In this document: one piece after another, positions 1 to 8,286 of the stretch | How positions within the stretch are numbered: the first letter of the stretch is position 1 | How the letters are laid out: each line of letters begins with the position of its first letter | Origin: an uncultured Gammaproteobacteria bacterium | Lineage (GTDB): Bacteria; Pseudomonadota; Gammaproteobacteria; PS1; Pseudothioglobaceae | Reading direction: 5' to 3' | DNA: 12,705 nucleotides | NCBI GenBank assembly: GCA_929200175.1 | Contig: CAKMYR010000028.1 | Location: 1 to 12,705 of the forward strand | Notes under the pieces: model-generated | The model's database searches: none | Told to the model about the DNA's origin: nothing | What the model saw: only the letters and a program-made list of their open reading frames with translations | Position numbers and translations under genes: made by a program

Positions 1-228
1 CTTTGCAAAATAATCTTCTAATTGATTAATAGTTTCGTTAATAAGTTTAGATTGGTTATTTTTATCAAATACAAAATCAGCTTTAGTATTTATTTTTAAA
101 GTATTATCTATCTGAGCTCTATTTGGTCTATCAATCCAATCACATAAACATATTTCATTATTAAATTCTGCTATTTTTAATTTTTTGTTATATTTAGTTT
201 TGTAATAATTGTATAAAATTTTTTTCAT
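1..228 (-). CDS. O6-alkylguanine-DNA alkyltransferase (Ogt-like), N-terminal part, cut by the left window edge
   Basis: Seen: reading from an ATG at 226-228, 76 codons stay open to the window edge. The protein begins MKKILYNYYKTKY, then has ICLCDWIDRPNR around residues 26-37 and ends with INQLEDYFAK at 67-76. Known: the N-terminal domain of bacterial Ogt/Ada-type methylguanine methyltransferases has a short beta sheet, an LCDW-like segment and a QLDEYFAGKR-like helix just before the linker to the catalytic domain. These enzymes repair O6-alkylguanine by moving the alkyl group irreversibly to a cysteine in a PCHR motif. That motif would lie beyond the left edge, so activity cannot be judged. 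The start is 3 bases after the stop of the upstream amidotransferase gene, so the two are probably co-transcribed. No Shine-Dalgarno sequence precedes the ATG. The family call rests on the N-terminal domain only. Confidence 0.68.
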   Translation of the reverse strand, partial: MKKILYNYYKTKYNKKLKIAEFNNEICLCDWIDRPNRAQIDNTLKINTKADFVFDKNNQSKLINETINQLEDYFAK

Positions 229-231
229 AAT

Positions 232-945
232 TTAAATATTGTTAACAAAATTTTTGTACAAAACACTTGAGTAATGCAAAAAATTATTGATATTAGAATT
301 TGCTTGATTTTTCATTTTTTTAAAACCATCAAGCCCTATAGTTTTGATTAAAGCATCCCAATAAGCTGGAACTTTTGACCAATTTTCTATTGTATCTTCT
401 TCAATTTCTACATGATACTGCATAGACCAAGCATTATTGCCAACTCTCATAGCTTGTACTTTGCATTCTTTTGATTCTGCTAAAATTACTGCATTTGTAG
501 GAATTTTATTAACCCTAACAGAATGCCATTGTAAACATTCTTGAACATTGGGCATGCCAGTAAATATAGGATCATTTATGCCTTCTTTAGTTAAATTAAT
601 TTTTAATATTCCAATTTCTGGCGTTGGCTGTAAATCGCAACTTCCATCTAAGGCGTCAGCTAATAATTGGTGCCCCAAACATAACCCTAAATAAGGCTTT
701 TTTAATTCTCTTACCCATTTATAAATTGCTTGTTTTTCATCAATTAACCAAGGATTTTCATCAGTATCCCAAACATCCATTGGTCCTCCCATAACCCATA
801 AAGCATCATAGTCTTCTAATTTAGGAATAATATCACCTTGATTTAAATTTACAGTACAAACTTGTACCTTATCACGATTTAAAAATCTTCTTAAAGATCC
901 AGGATGCTCACACTCGATATGTTGAAATAATAATAATTTTTTCAT
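232..945 (-). CDS. Class I glutamine amidotransferase, stand-alone GMP-synthase-like type
   Basis: A 237-residue cytoplasmic protein made of a single class I glutamine amidotransferase (GATase) domain. Seen: WVMGGPMDVWD at about 50-60; the nucleophile elbow GLCLGHQ at 87-93, with the likely catalytic Cys89; and QYHVE at 176-180, giving His178 and Glu180 for the usual Cys-His-Glu triad. All three catalytic residues are present, so the domain should be able to release ammonia from glutamine. Known: stand-alone proteins of this kind are commonly annotated as GMP-synthase-like, but they lack the ATP pyrophosphatase and dimerisation domains of GuaA and do not make GMP. Their true partner is usually unknown; some relatives hydrolyse gamma-glutamyl compounds. 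The C-terminal 50 residues carry no recognisable domain. The gene is first in a two-gene minus-strand unit with the Ogt-like gene and lies behind an extended -10 promoter candidate. Confidence 0.85.
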   Translation of the reverse strand: MKKLLLFQHIECEHPGSLRRFLNRDKVQVCTVNLNQGDIIPKLEDYDALWVMGGPMDVWDTDENPWLIDEKQAIYKWVRELKKPYLGLCLGHQLLADALDGSCDLQPTPEIGILKINLTKEGINDPIFTGMPNVQECLQWHSVRVNKIPTNAVILAESKECKVQAMRVGNNAWSMQYHVEIEEDTIENWSKVPAYWDALIKTIGLDGFKKMKNQANSNINNFLHYSSVLYKNFVNNI

Positions 946-980
946 AATTCAATCATATTAATAAGTTAAAATTATTTCAA

Positions 981-989
981 ATTATAACA
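981..989 (-). promoter_or_regulatory. Extended -10 promoter candidate for the amidotransferase/Ogt unit
   Basis: On the minus strand this reads TGTTATAAT: a perfect TATAAT with an upstream TG at the extended -10 position. No good -35 is present at 16-18 bases, which extended -10 promoters can do without. Transcription would begin near 974, about 30 bases before the ATG at 945. It lies in the 83-base divergent gap shared with the transporter gene. Caution: TATAAT-like strings arise easily in DNA this AT-rich. Confidence 0.42.
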
Positions 990-1028
990 CTGCTTAAAAC
1001 AAATTAATATTATTTAAATAATTTAAAA

Positions 1029-2441
1029 ATGAAAACTATTCTTTTATTCTTAGGGCCTTTAATATTTATATTTTTTTCAATTATCGAACCTTTTACAGGT
1101 TTAAATTCAATTGATATGACTGTTTTTGGATTATTATTATGGATGGTTGTTTGGTGGGTAGGACAAGTTATTGCAATTCATATTACAGCTCTTTTGCCTA
1201 TAGTTATTATTCCTATTTTTACTGATATACAAGCTAAAGCTCTAAGCCTAGGTTATGCTCATCCTATTATATTTCTAATATTAGGCGGTAGTTTATTTGC
1301 TATTGCTTTTGAAATAACAGGGCTAAATAAAAGAATAGCGCTATCTATTATTAATATTATTGGTTTTTCCAAACGAAAAATTATATTAAGTATTATTATC
1401 GCTACAGCTTTTATTTCAATGTGGATTTCTAATGCAAGTGCAACAATTACTATGTTGCCAGTGGTTATAACGATTTTTAATCATGTTAATCAAGCTAGCA
1501 CAAATGATAATTCATCATATAAAAAATGTTTATTATTAGTATTAGCACATTCAGCCTCAATTGGAGGAATTGCTACATTAATTGGAACTCCTCCTAATGC
1601 AGTATTAGCTAGTCAAGCTAAACTTTTAGGCAATATAAAAATAGAGTTTGTAGATTGGCTAATGATAGGTTTACCAGTAGCTATTACTGGACTTACTATT
1701 ATGTATTTTATGATGACTAGAGTTATTTTTAAAATTACAGATGATATAGATATTAACCTTACAAAAACTATAGAAAAAGAATATAAAGAATTAGGAAAAA
1801 TATCATATAACGAAAAAATTATTATTACTTTATTTTCTATAATTATTTTCTTTTGGTTATTTAAGTCTAGTGATTTTATAAAAAATCTTTTACCTATAGC
1901 CGGTTCTTTAACTGATACTAGTATTATAATGACTGGCGCTATTTTATTATTTATTATTAAAGGTAGTCAAAAAACAAGTATCTTGTCTTGGAGTAATGTA
2001 GTAAATAATATCCCTTGGTCTGTACTTATTTTAATTGGTGGTGGTATTGCTTTAACCGTTGTCTTAAAAAGTACCAATATTATGCCCTGGGTAGGATCTT
2101 ATATTGATTTTGTAGGGGTTTTACCTTTATTAGCGCTATTAATCTTAATAGCTTTAATAATAACATTTCTAACAGAAGTTAACTCCAATACAGCAACAAC
2201 AATTATTTTAATACCAGTTGTCTGGACTTTAGCAACTAATATTGGAATTGATCCAATGTTGTTAGCAACTACTGTAGCAATTACTGCATCAAGCGCATTT
2301 ATGTTGCCAACAGCAACTGTACCTAATGCAATAATATTTAATAGTAATGATATATCTGTTATGAATATGGCACGCTCTGGAGTATTATTAAACTTAACAA
2401 TAGCTCCTGTTTTTGCTATTTTAGTTTACTTTATTTATTGA
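1029..2441 (+). CDS. DASS/SLC13-family anion transporter, probably sodium:dicarboxylate-type
   Basis: A 470-residue inner-membrane protein with hydrophobic segments along its whole length. Seen: the two inverted-repeat clamshell regions of the divalent anion:sodium symporter family. The first has SNASAT at 134-139 followed by GTPPNA at 186-191. The second has SNTAT at 386-390 followed by LPTATVPNA at 426-434. Known: in VcINDY-type carriers the two Ser-Asn-Thr motifs bind the carboxylate substrate and sodium, and family members import succinate, malate, fumarate, citrate or sulfate. Length is normal for the family (about 450-500). Odd point: the first motif reads SNA instead of SNT. Substrate cannot be read from sequence; a C4-dicarboxylate is the default guess. 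The start at 1029 has no Shine-Dalgarno, only an A/T-rich leader. The gene stands alone: it is divergent from the amidotransferase and convergent with alaS, with 10 bases between the stops. Confidence 0.88.
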   Translation: MKTILLFLGPLIFIFFSIIEPFTGLNSIDMTVFGLLLWMVVWWVGQVIAIHITALLPIVIIPIFTDIQAKALSLGYAHPIIFLILGGSLFAIAFEITGLNKRIALSIINIIGFSKRKIILSIIIATAFISMWISNASATITMLPVVITIFNHVNQASTNDNSSYKKCLLLVLAHSASIGGIATLIGTPPNAVLASQAKLLGNIKIEFVDWLMIGLPVAITGLTIMYFMMTRVIFKITDDIDINLTKTIEKEYKELGKISYNEKIIITLFSIIIFFWLFKSSDFIKNLLPIAGSLTDTSIIMTGAILLFIIKGSQKTSILSWSNVVNNIPWSVLILIGGGIALTVVLKSTNIMPWVGSYIDFVGVLPLLALLILIALIITFLTEVNSNTATTIILIPVVWTLATNIGIDPMLLATTVAITASSAFMLPTATVPNAIIFNSNDISVMNMARSGVLLNLTIAPVFAILVYFIY

Positions 2442-2451
2442 TTATAATTAA

Positions 2452-5049
2452 TTACAATAAACTCCTAACAGACGAAAGTGCAGCATCTAGCTTATTAATT
2501 TGCGTACCTCCTCCTTGCGCCATATCAGCTCTACCGCCACCTTTGCCATCAATTTTACTAGCAACATGACTTACAATTTTCCCAGCATTATATTTAGTTA
2601 TTAAATTTTTTGTAACTCCAGCAACTAATAAAACTCTACCATCTTTTACTGTAGCTAATATAATAACAGCTGATAATAATTTATCTTTTAATTTGTCAAT
2701 CATATAACGCAAATCTTTAGCATCAACATCTTGTATTTTAGTAGCTAAAAATTTTATGTCGTTTATTTCAATTGCTTGGGTTAATATTTTTTCACTTTTA
2801 TTTAAAGTTAATTGTTTTTGTAACTGGGCAATTTGTTTTTCTAAATCTTTTTGTTGTTTTATTAATTTAGATACTTTTTCAACAACTTTATTATTATTGG
2901 TTTTAGCTATATCAGCTATTTTAGATAAATCATCTGCAATATTTTTATCAAACTGATAAGCAACATCTCCAGTAACTGCCTCAATACGCCTAACTCCTGC
3001 GGAAACTCCAGATTCATAAACAATTCTAAATGGACCAATACTACCTAAATATTCAACATGGGTACCACCACATAATTCTATTGAGAAGTCATTTTTGCCC
3101 ATAGTTAAAACTCTAACCTTATCGCCATATTTTTCGCCAAATAAAGCGACAGCACCTATTTTTTTAGCGGTTTTAATATCAGTAATATCAACATTAACTT
3201 TAGTATTTTCTAAAATTTTATCATTTACAATACTTTCAATTTTAAGCAGATCTTTTTTAGTTATATAATCATCATATGAAAAATCAAACCTAAGTTTATT
3301 ACTATCAACTAAAGAGCCCTTTTGAGCAATATTTTCTGATAATACTTCTTTTAAAGCAGCGTGTAGTAGATGGGTTGCTGAATGATTTCTTTCTACAGCT
3401 TTACGATGATTAATATTAACTTTTGCTTCTAATTTATCACCTATTTTTAAAGTGCCTGTTTTTAATTTGCCATAATGCTCAAATACTTTTGATGGCTGTT
3501 GCTGGGTATCATTAACTATAAATTCTGCTTTTTTATTTACTAAAACACCTATATCTCCAACTTGGCCACCTGATTCGGCGTAAAAACTTGTTTTATCTAA
3601 AATAATTATAGCTTCATCATTAATAACTAAAGTATCAACTAATTTCCCATCTTTAATAATAGCTGTTATAGCTGAAGTATTTTCTAATTGTTGATATCCC
3701 AAAAAATCAGTTTCTTTTTTTAAATTAAAAGTTTTTTTTGTACTATTAAAATCTCCAGTTTTTCGAGCTCTATGTTTTTGTTTGCTCATCTTCGCTTCAA
3801 ATCCAGGAATATCTATAGACAAATTATTTTCACGAGCTATATCAGCAGTCATATCAACTGGAAAACCATAAGTATCATAGAGTTTAAAAACTATATCTCC
3901 ATTAATTTTTGTACTTTTAGAGCTTGCAATAGTTTCTTGTAAGATTTTAAGTCCTTGATCTAAAGTTTTAATAAATTTACTTTCTTCATTCTTAATTATT
4001 TTTTCTATATTCGCCAAAGAATTTTTAATTTTTGGATAAATATCTTTAGTATCTAAGGCTAATACTGGAGCTAAAAGATAAAAAAATAATTTATTAATTC
4101 CTATATTATGGCCATGACGAATAGCACGACGAATAATTCTTCTAAGTACATATCCTCTACCTTCGTTTGATGGAATTACTCCATCAGCTATCATAAATAC
4201 TACAGAGCGAATATGATCAGCAATTACTCTAACGGACGAATTATCAGTTTTAATATTTTTTTCTTTGTCAGTAAAACTAATAATTTTTTTAATTAATTCT
4301 TTAAAAATATCAGTATCGTAATTATTATTTTTATTCTGTAATACTGAAGCTATTCTTTCTAATCCCATTCCAGTATCAACACAAGGTGCGTCTAAAGGCT
4401 TTAAATAACCATCTTCTTGTTTATCATATTGAGTAAAAACTAAATTCCAAATTTCAGTATATCTATCTCCATCTTCATCAGCATGACCTGGAGGTCCGCC
4501 ATAAATATGATCTCCATAATCATAAAAAATTTCACTACAAGGACCACAAGGACCGGTATTTCCCATTTGCCAAAAATTATCCTTAGCGCCGCAACGAGAA
4601 ATTTTACTTTTTGGAAATCCTATTTCATTTATCCAAATATTTTCAGCCTCATCATCATTTTCAAATACACTAACCCAAAGTCTTTCTTTTGGAATTCCTA
4701 GATTAACTGTTAAAAAATCCCAAGAATAAATAATAGCCTCGCGTTTAAAATAATCACCAAAACTAAAATTGCCTAACATTTCAAAAAAAGTATGATGACG
4801 TGCAGTATAACCAACATTTTCAAGATCATTGTGCTTGCCGCCAGCTCTTACGCAAGTTTGACAAGAAACAATGCGTTTATAATCAATTTTTTCTAATCCG
4901 TTAAATATATTTTTAAAAGGCACCATGCCAGAATTTACGAATAATAAAGTTTTATCATTATGAGGAATAAGTGATGAGCTAGGCTCTAAAATATGATCTT
5001 TTGATACAAAATAATCTAAAAATCTTTGTCTAATTTCTTTGGTTTTCAT
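2452..5049 (-). CDS. alaS: Alanine--tRNA ligase
   Basis: A full-length class II aminoacyl-tRNA synthetase that charges tRNA-Ala with alanine in the cytoplasm (865 residues; E. coli AlaS has 876). Seen in order: the N-terminal catalytic core, with YTARHHTFFEMLGNFSFGDY at 81-100 (class II motif region) and DTGMGLERI at 225-233; the tRNA-recognition helical part with RGYVLRRIIRRAIRHG at 298-313; the editing domain with HSATH at 556-560 and CGGTH at 660-664, which supply the zinc-binding residues that clear Ser- and Gly-tRNA-Ala; a coiled-coil stretch around 720-755; and the C-Ala/DHHA1 domain ending in GKGGGRADMAQGGGT at 835-849. No lesions are seen. It lies 41 bases downstream of yciO on the same strand and may be read from the yciO promoter, its own promoter, or both. 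No Shine-Dalgarno precedes the ATG. Confidence 0.98.
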   Translation of the reverse strand: MKTKEIRQRFLDYFVSKDHILEPSSSLIPHNDKTLLFVNSGMVPFKNIFNGLEKIDYKRIVSCQTCVRAGGKHNDLENVGYTARHHTFFEMLGNFSFGDYFKREAIIYSWDFLTVNLGIPKERLWVSVFENDDEAENIWINEIGFPKSKISRCGAKDNFWQMGNTGPCGPCSEIFYDYGDHIYGGPPGHADEDGDRYTEIWNLVFTQYDKQEDGYLKPLDAPCVDTGMGLERIASVLQNKNNNYDTDIFKELIKKIISFTDKEKNIKTDNSSVRVIADHIRSVVFMIADGVIPSNEGRGYVLRRIIRRAIRHGHNIGINKLFFYLLAPVLALDTKDIYPKIKNSLANIEKIIKNEESKFIKTLDQGLKILQETIASSKSTKINGDIVFKLYDTYGFPVDMTADIARENNLSIDIPGFEAKMSKQKHRARKTGDFNSTKKTFNLKKETDFLGYQQLENTSAITAIIKDGKLVDTLVINDEAIIILDKTSFYAESGGQVGDIGVLVNKKAEFIVNDTQQQPSKVFEHYGKLKTGTLKIGDKLEAKVNINHRKAVERNHSATHLLHAALKEVLSENIAQKGSLVDSNKLRFDFSYDDYITKKDLLKIESIVNDKILENTKVNVDITDIKTAKKIGAVALFGEKYGDKVRVLTMGKNDFSIELCGGTHVEYLGSIGPFRIVYESGVSAGVRRIEAVTGDVAYQFDKNIADDLSKIADIAKTNNNKVVEKVSKLIKQQKDLEKQIAQLQKQLTLNKSEKILTQAIEINDIKFLATKIQDVDAKDLRYMIDKLKDKLLSAVIILATVKDGRVLLVAGVTKNLITKYNAGKIVSHVASKIDGKGGGRADMAQGGGTQINKLDAALSSVRSLL

Positions 5050-5077
5050 AATATAAAATAGTAAATATAATTCTATA

Positions 5078-5083
5078 ATTATA
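5078..5083 (-). promoter_or_regulatory. Possible -10 box for alaS in the yciO-alaS gap
   Basis: The minus strand reads TATAAT, a perfect -10 hexamer, 28 bases before the alaS ATG. The hexamer 17 bases upstream is TTCTTT, a poor -35, and there is no TG extension. It could give alaS a promoter separate from yciO. AT richness makes chance matches likely, so this is a weak call. Confidence 0.25.
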
Positions 5084-5090
5084 CTTGCTA

Positions 5091-5705
5091 CTAATAAATA
5101 AAAGAAGTATCACCCAACCCTTGACGAATAATATTGATGTTATTGCCAGACAAATCAATGACTGTGGTTTGTCTTGTTGGGCAATGTCCGCCATCAATAA
5201 TAATATCAACTTTATTTTTCATTGCGTCAAATATATTATCAAAATCAAAAAAATCATCGCCATCAGTCGCCAACGATACACTCATAATTGGATATTCTAA
5301 TTCTTCTAATATTGATTGTGTTATATTGTTATTAGGCACTCTAATCCCGATAGTTTTTTTCTTTTCATGTAATATTTTTCTTGGCACATCTTTCATAATT
5401 TCTAAAATAAATGTATATGGTCCTGGAATAATTTTTTTTAATAACCTAAAAGCGCTATTATTTAATTTTGCATATTCGCCAATATGAGATAAGTTACGCA
5501 TAATTAAAGTAAAATGATGGCTTGCTTTTAAATTACGAATAATCTTAATACGCTCTATTCCTTTTTTATTTCCTATTGTTGTTCCTAGCGCATAACCAGA
5601 ATCAGTTGGATAGATAATAACAGCATCAGAATGCAATGCCTCTACTACTTTTTTAATTAGGCGTTTTTGGGGATTTTCAGAGTTAATTTTTAATAAATTT
5701 GCCAT
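5091..5705 (-). CDS. yciO: YciO, YrdC/Sua5-family protein
   Basis: A 204-residue protein that follows E. coli YciO (206 residues) along its full length. Seen: the NPQKRL opening at 11-16; YPTDSGYALG at 32-41; the basic cluster IERIKIIRNLK around 50-60, matching the conserved Lys/Arg set of the YrdC nucleotide-binding cavity; PGPYTFIL at 94-101; KKKTIGIRVP around 115-124; TTVIDLS at 180-186; and a C-terminal RQGLGD. Known: the family makes threonylcarbamoyl-AMP for tRNA t6A37. YrdC/TsaC is the main enzyme, and YciO is a paralogue whose cellular role is less settled. The YPTDSGYALG form, in place of the YPTET/AYGLG typical of TsaC, favours YciO. It appears to be first in a unit with alaS (41-base gap) and divergent from glmS. 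The start has no Shine-Dalgarno. Confidence 0.93.
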   Translation of the reverse strand: MANLLKINSENPQKRLIKKVVEALHSDAVIIYPTDSGYALGTTIGNKKGIERIKIIRNLKASHHFTLIMRNLSHIGEYAKLNNSAFRLLKKIIPGPYTFILEIMKDVPRKILHEKKKTIGIRVPNNNITQSILEELEYPIMSVSLATDGDDFFDFDNIFDAMKNKVDIIIDGGHCPTRQTTVIDLSGNNINIIRQGLGDTSFIY

Positions 5706-5783
5706 TTTTAATACTAACTTATTTCTACATAATATTAGATTTTATCTTATTTGAAGTCATTAAATAAATGTTAAAATAAAAGC

Positions 5784-5792
5784 TGTTATAAA
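5784..5792 (+). promoter_or_regulatory. Extended -10 promoter candidate for glmS
   Basis: TGTTATAAA: a TATAAA -10 preceded by TG at the extended position, about 44 bases before the glmS ATG. No good -35 lies at 16-18 bases. It sits in the 130-base divergent gap between yciO and glmS. The leader from here would be about 36 bases, far too short for a glmS ribozyme, and I see no such structure. A TTGAAG at 5751-5756 is 15 bases from TAAAAT at 5772-5777, a poorer alternative. Confidence 0.35.
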
Positions 5793-5835
5793 TCTGATTA
5801 TTATAAATTAACTTATATCTTAATTATTTAAAAAT

Positions 5836-7683
5836 ATGTGCGGCATAATTGGTGGCATTTGTAGGAATAATATTACTCCTATATTGATTGATGGCTTAAA
5901 AAAACTAGAATATCGTGGATATGATTCTGCTGGAATTATTGTTTTAACTAAAAACAATAAATTTAATCGTTCTAGATCAGTTGGTAAAATTAATAATCTT
6001 GAACAAAAAATAAAAAATAAAAAAACTACATTTGAAAGCAAAATAGGTATTGCTCATAATCGTTGGGCAACACATGGAGAGCCATCAAATCGTAATGCAC
6101 ATCCACATATTTGTAATAATGTAATTAGTGTAGTTCATAATGGAATTATTGAAAATTTTGCTAAATTAAAAGCTAAACAGAAAAAAAAGGGTTATAAATT
6201 TACCTCTGATACAGATACTGAAGTTATAGTTCATGAAATACATGAATATCTACAAAGCGAAAAAAATCTAGTAAAAGCTGTTCAAAAAGCCGTCAAAAAT
6301 TTTGAAGGCTCTTATGGTATTGGAGTTATTTCTAACCAATATCCAAATCAAGTAGTTGCAGTAAAAAATAACTCTCCATTAATTATTGGTATTGGCAAAG
6401 ATGGTAATTTTATCGCCTCTGATCAAATGGCACTAATAAATGTAACTAAAAAATTTATATATTTAAAAGACGGTGATATTGCCAATATTGGAATTGATTC
6501 TATCTCTATATTTGATAAAAATTGTAATCCAATAAAAAGACAAACTAAGATATCAAAGCTAAAAAGTGGTCAAATATCATTAGGCAATTATAAGCATTAC
6601 ATGCAAAAAGAAATTTTTGAACAACCACAAGCAATTCAAGATACTCTAGAATCTCGTATTACTAAAAAATCAGTACTTGCATCAGCATTTGGTTATCAAG
6701 CTGAAAAAATTTTTAGTAAAATTAAACACATTCAAATTATAGCCTGTGGCACTAGTTATAATGCTGGCTTGGTCGCTAAATATTGGCTAGAAGGCATTGC
6801 CAAAATTTCCACTAATGTTGAAGTGGCAAGTGAATATCGTTATCGTAATCCTATTATTTTTGATGATACGCTATTTATTTTTATATCTCAAAGTGGTGAA
6901 ACAGCAGATACTTTGGCAGCTATAAAAACAGTTAAAAAGTTAGATAAAAAAATTTATACCTTAAGTATTTGTAATTGCGCAGAATCTAGCCTTACTCGTG
7001 AATCAAAATTAACTTTTTTAACCCATGCAGGTCCAGAAATTGGTGTAGCTTCTACTAAAGCTTTTACTACCCAATTAGCATCTCTTGCATTATTAACTGT
7101 TGTTATTGGTAAATGTCATAATAAAATATCAAAACAACAAGAAGCTAAAATTGTTGATGGCTTAAATAAATTGCCAGGATTAATATCAAAAACATTAAAA
7201 CAAGAAGAGCAAATAAAACAATTAGCTAAAACTTTTAAAAATAAATTTAATGCTATATTTATAGGCAGAGGATCTATGCATGCTATTGCTATGGAAGGCG
7301 CTTTAAAACTTAAAGAAATAAGCTATATCCATGCAGAAGCATATCCTGCAGGAGAATTAAAACACGGGCCTATTGCGCTTATTGATAAAGATACTCCAGT
7401 AATTGCAATAGCACCAAAAAATGATCTTCTTGATAAATTAAAATCAAATTTGCAAGAAGTAAAATCTCGTGGTTCTAAAATGATTGTTTTTGAAGATGAA
7501 AAATCTCAAATTACAAAAATGCAAAATATGACAATAATTCCAACTACCACTAATCTTGGCGTTATTACAGCGCCAATTATTTTTACTATTCCACTCCAAT
7601 TACTTAGTTATCATGTAGCTTTAATTAAAAAAACTAATGTAGATCAACCGCGTAATCTTGCTAAATCAGTTACCGTTGAATAA
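5836..7683 (+). CDS. glmS: Glutamine--fructose-6-phosphate aminotransferase (isomerizing)
   Basis: A full-length glucosamine-6-phosphate synthase (615 residues; E. coli GlmS has 609). It converts fructose-6-phosphate and glutamine to glucosamine-6-phosphate, the entry to UDP-GlcNAc for peptidoglycan and lipopolysaccharide. Seen: MCGIIGG at the N-terminus, where Cys2 becomes the N-terminal nucleophile after Met removal; the glutaminase domain with YRGYDSAG at 26-33, HNRWATHG at 74-81 and HNGIIENF at 101-108; two SIS sugar-isomerase domains, with CGTSYNA at 304-310 and SQSGET at 351-356 in the first and GRGS at 477-480 and EAYPAGELKHGP at 501-512 in the second; and the diagnostic C-terminal DQPRNLAKSVTVE at 603-615. 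No lesions. The position of MCG fixes the start, although no Shine-Dalgarno precedes it. It is the first gene of a plus-strand run, with the DUF924 gene 20 bases downstream. Confidence 0.98.
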   Translation: MCGIIGGICRNNITPILIDGLKKLEYRGYDSAGIIVLTKNNKFNRSRSVGKINNLEQKIKNKKTTFESKIGIAHNRWATHGEPSNRNAHPHICNNVISVVHNGIIENFAKLKAKQKKKGYKFTSDTDTEVIVHEIHEYLQSEKNLVKAVQKAVKNFEGSYGIGVISNQYPNQVVAVKNNSPLIIGIGKDGNFIASDQMALINVTKKFIYLKDGDIANIGIDSISIFDKNCNPIKRQTKISKLKSGQISLGNYKHYMQKEIFEQPQAIQDTLESRITKKSVLASAFGYQAEKIFSKIKHIQIIACGTSYNAGLVAKYWLEGIAKISTNVEVASEYRYRNPIIFDDTLFIFISQSGETADTLAAIKTVKKLDKKIYTLSICNCAESSLTRESKLTFLTHAGPEIGVASTKAFTTQLASLALLTVVIGKCHNKISKQQEAKIVDGLNKLPGLISKTLKQEEQIKQLAKTFKNKFNAIFIGRGSMHAIAMEGALKLKEISYIHAEAYPAGELKHGPIALIDKDTPVIAIAPKNDLLDKLKSNLQEVKSRGSKMIVFEDEKSQITKMQNMTIIPTTTNLGVITAPIIFTIPLQLLSYHVALIKKTNVDQPRNLAKSVTVE

Positions 7684-7703
7684 AAATTATTAAAAACAAC
7701 TTT

Positions 7704-8246
7704 ATGGAGCCTATTGATATTATAAATTATTGGTATTCTGATGAAATCCAAAAATACTGGTTTTCATCTACCAAAGAAATAGATATCCAGATTAAAAATA
7801 AATATGAAAAAATTTGGCAACAAGCAAATGTTGGTTATTATGACAACTGGATGAATAAAGCAGATGGTTGTTTGGCGCTTATAATTATTTTTGATCAATT
7901 TCCACTAAATATGTACAGAGGTAAAAAAGCTAGCTTTAAAACCGAAAAAAAGGCGATAGAAATTACCTTACATGCCTTAAAAAAAGGCTTCGATAAAGAT
8001 ATAGAGCAAAAAAAGCTTATTTTTCTTTTTATGCCACTTATGCACAGCGAAAATCTTGAACATCAAAATTTAGCAATAAAACTATTTGAAAAATATAAGC
8101 TAATGAAAAATCTAGAATTTGCAAAACATCATAAAAATATTATTAAAAAATTTGGCAGATTTCCACATAGAAATTTAATTTTAAAAAGAGAAAGCACAAA
8201 ACAAGAAATTGAATATTTAAAATCAGAGCAAGCTTTTAATGGTTAA
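7704..8246 (+). CDS. DUF924 family protein
   Basis: A 180-residue soluble protein of the DUF924 family (Pfam PF06041, a bacterial all-helical TPR-like fold of unknown function). Seen: the start INYWYSDE with a Trp-rich stretch to about 20; the family signature LALIIIFDQFPLNMYRG at 57-73; FMPLMHSEN at 109-117; and the C-terminal block HHKNIIKKFGRFPHRN at 142-157 followed by a KREST turn. Length is typical of the family, and all signature blocks are present, so the gene looks intact. No signal peptide or membrane segment is visible. It begins 20 bases after glmS and is probably on the same transcript. The neighbourhood alone does not tell its job. The leader has no Shine-Dalgarno. Confidence 0.9.
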   Translation: MEPIDIINYWYSDEIQKYWFSSTKEIDIQIKNKYEKIWQQANVGYYDNWMNKADGCLALIIIFDQFPLNMYRGKKASFKTEKKAIEITLHALKKGFDKDIEQKKLIFLFMPLMHSENLEHQNLAIKLFEKYKLMKNLEFAKHHKNIIKKFGRFPHRNLILKRESTKQEIEYLKSEQAFNG

Positions 8247-8249
8247 TTT

Positions 8250-8258
8250 TGCTAAAAT
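8250..8258 (+). promoter_or_regulatory. Extended -10 promoter candidate for the DM13 gene
   Basis: TGCTAAAAT lies just after the DUF924 stop: a TAAAAT -10 with TG at the extended position and no clear -35. Transcription from it would give a leader of about 22 bases before the ATG at 8287. The DM13 gene could equally be read through from glmS. Confidence 0.27.
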
Positions 8259-8286
8259 AAAACTAATTTAAAATAATGGATTAATT

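Noticed and set aside
2441..2458. An 18-base near-palindrome of A/T bases (one mismatch, one C) spanning the convergent stops of the transporter and alaS, possibly a two-way terminator.
   Set aside because: The stem is almost all A-T, has no loop and no GC clamp, and overlaps both stop codons. Such strings are expected by chance at this base composition.
2756..2956. Open stretch on the plus strand inside alaS (and similar ones at 4483-4701, 5085-5300, 5134-5487, 5820-6041, 8353-8544, 11267-11479, 11321-11593).
   Set aside because: All lie opposite or out of frame within well-supported genes and have no family resemblance; they are by-products of low stop-codon density in the other frames.
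5706..5835. Possible glmS ribozyme or riboswitch upstream of glmS.
   Set aside because: Only 130 bases separate the divergent genes, no GC-rich pairing is visible, and the sequence is nearly all A/T. The ribozyme is typical of Gram-positive bacteria.
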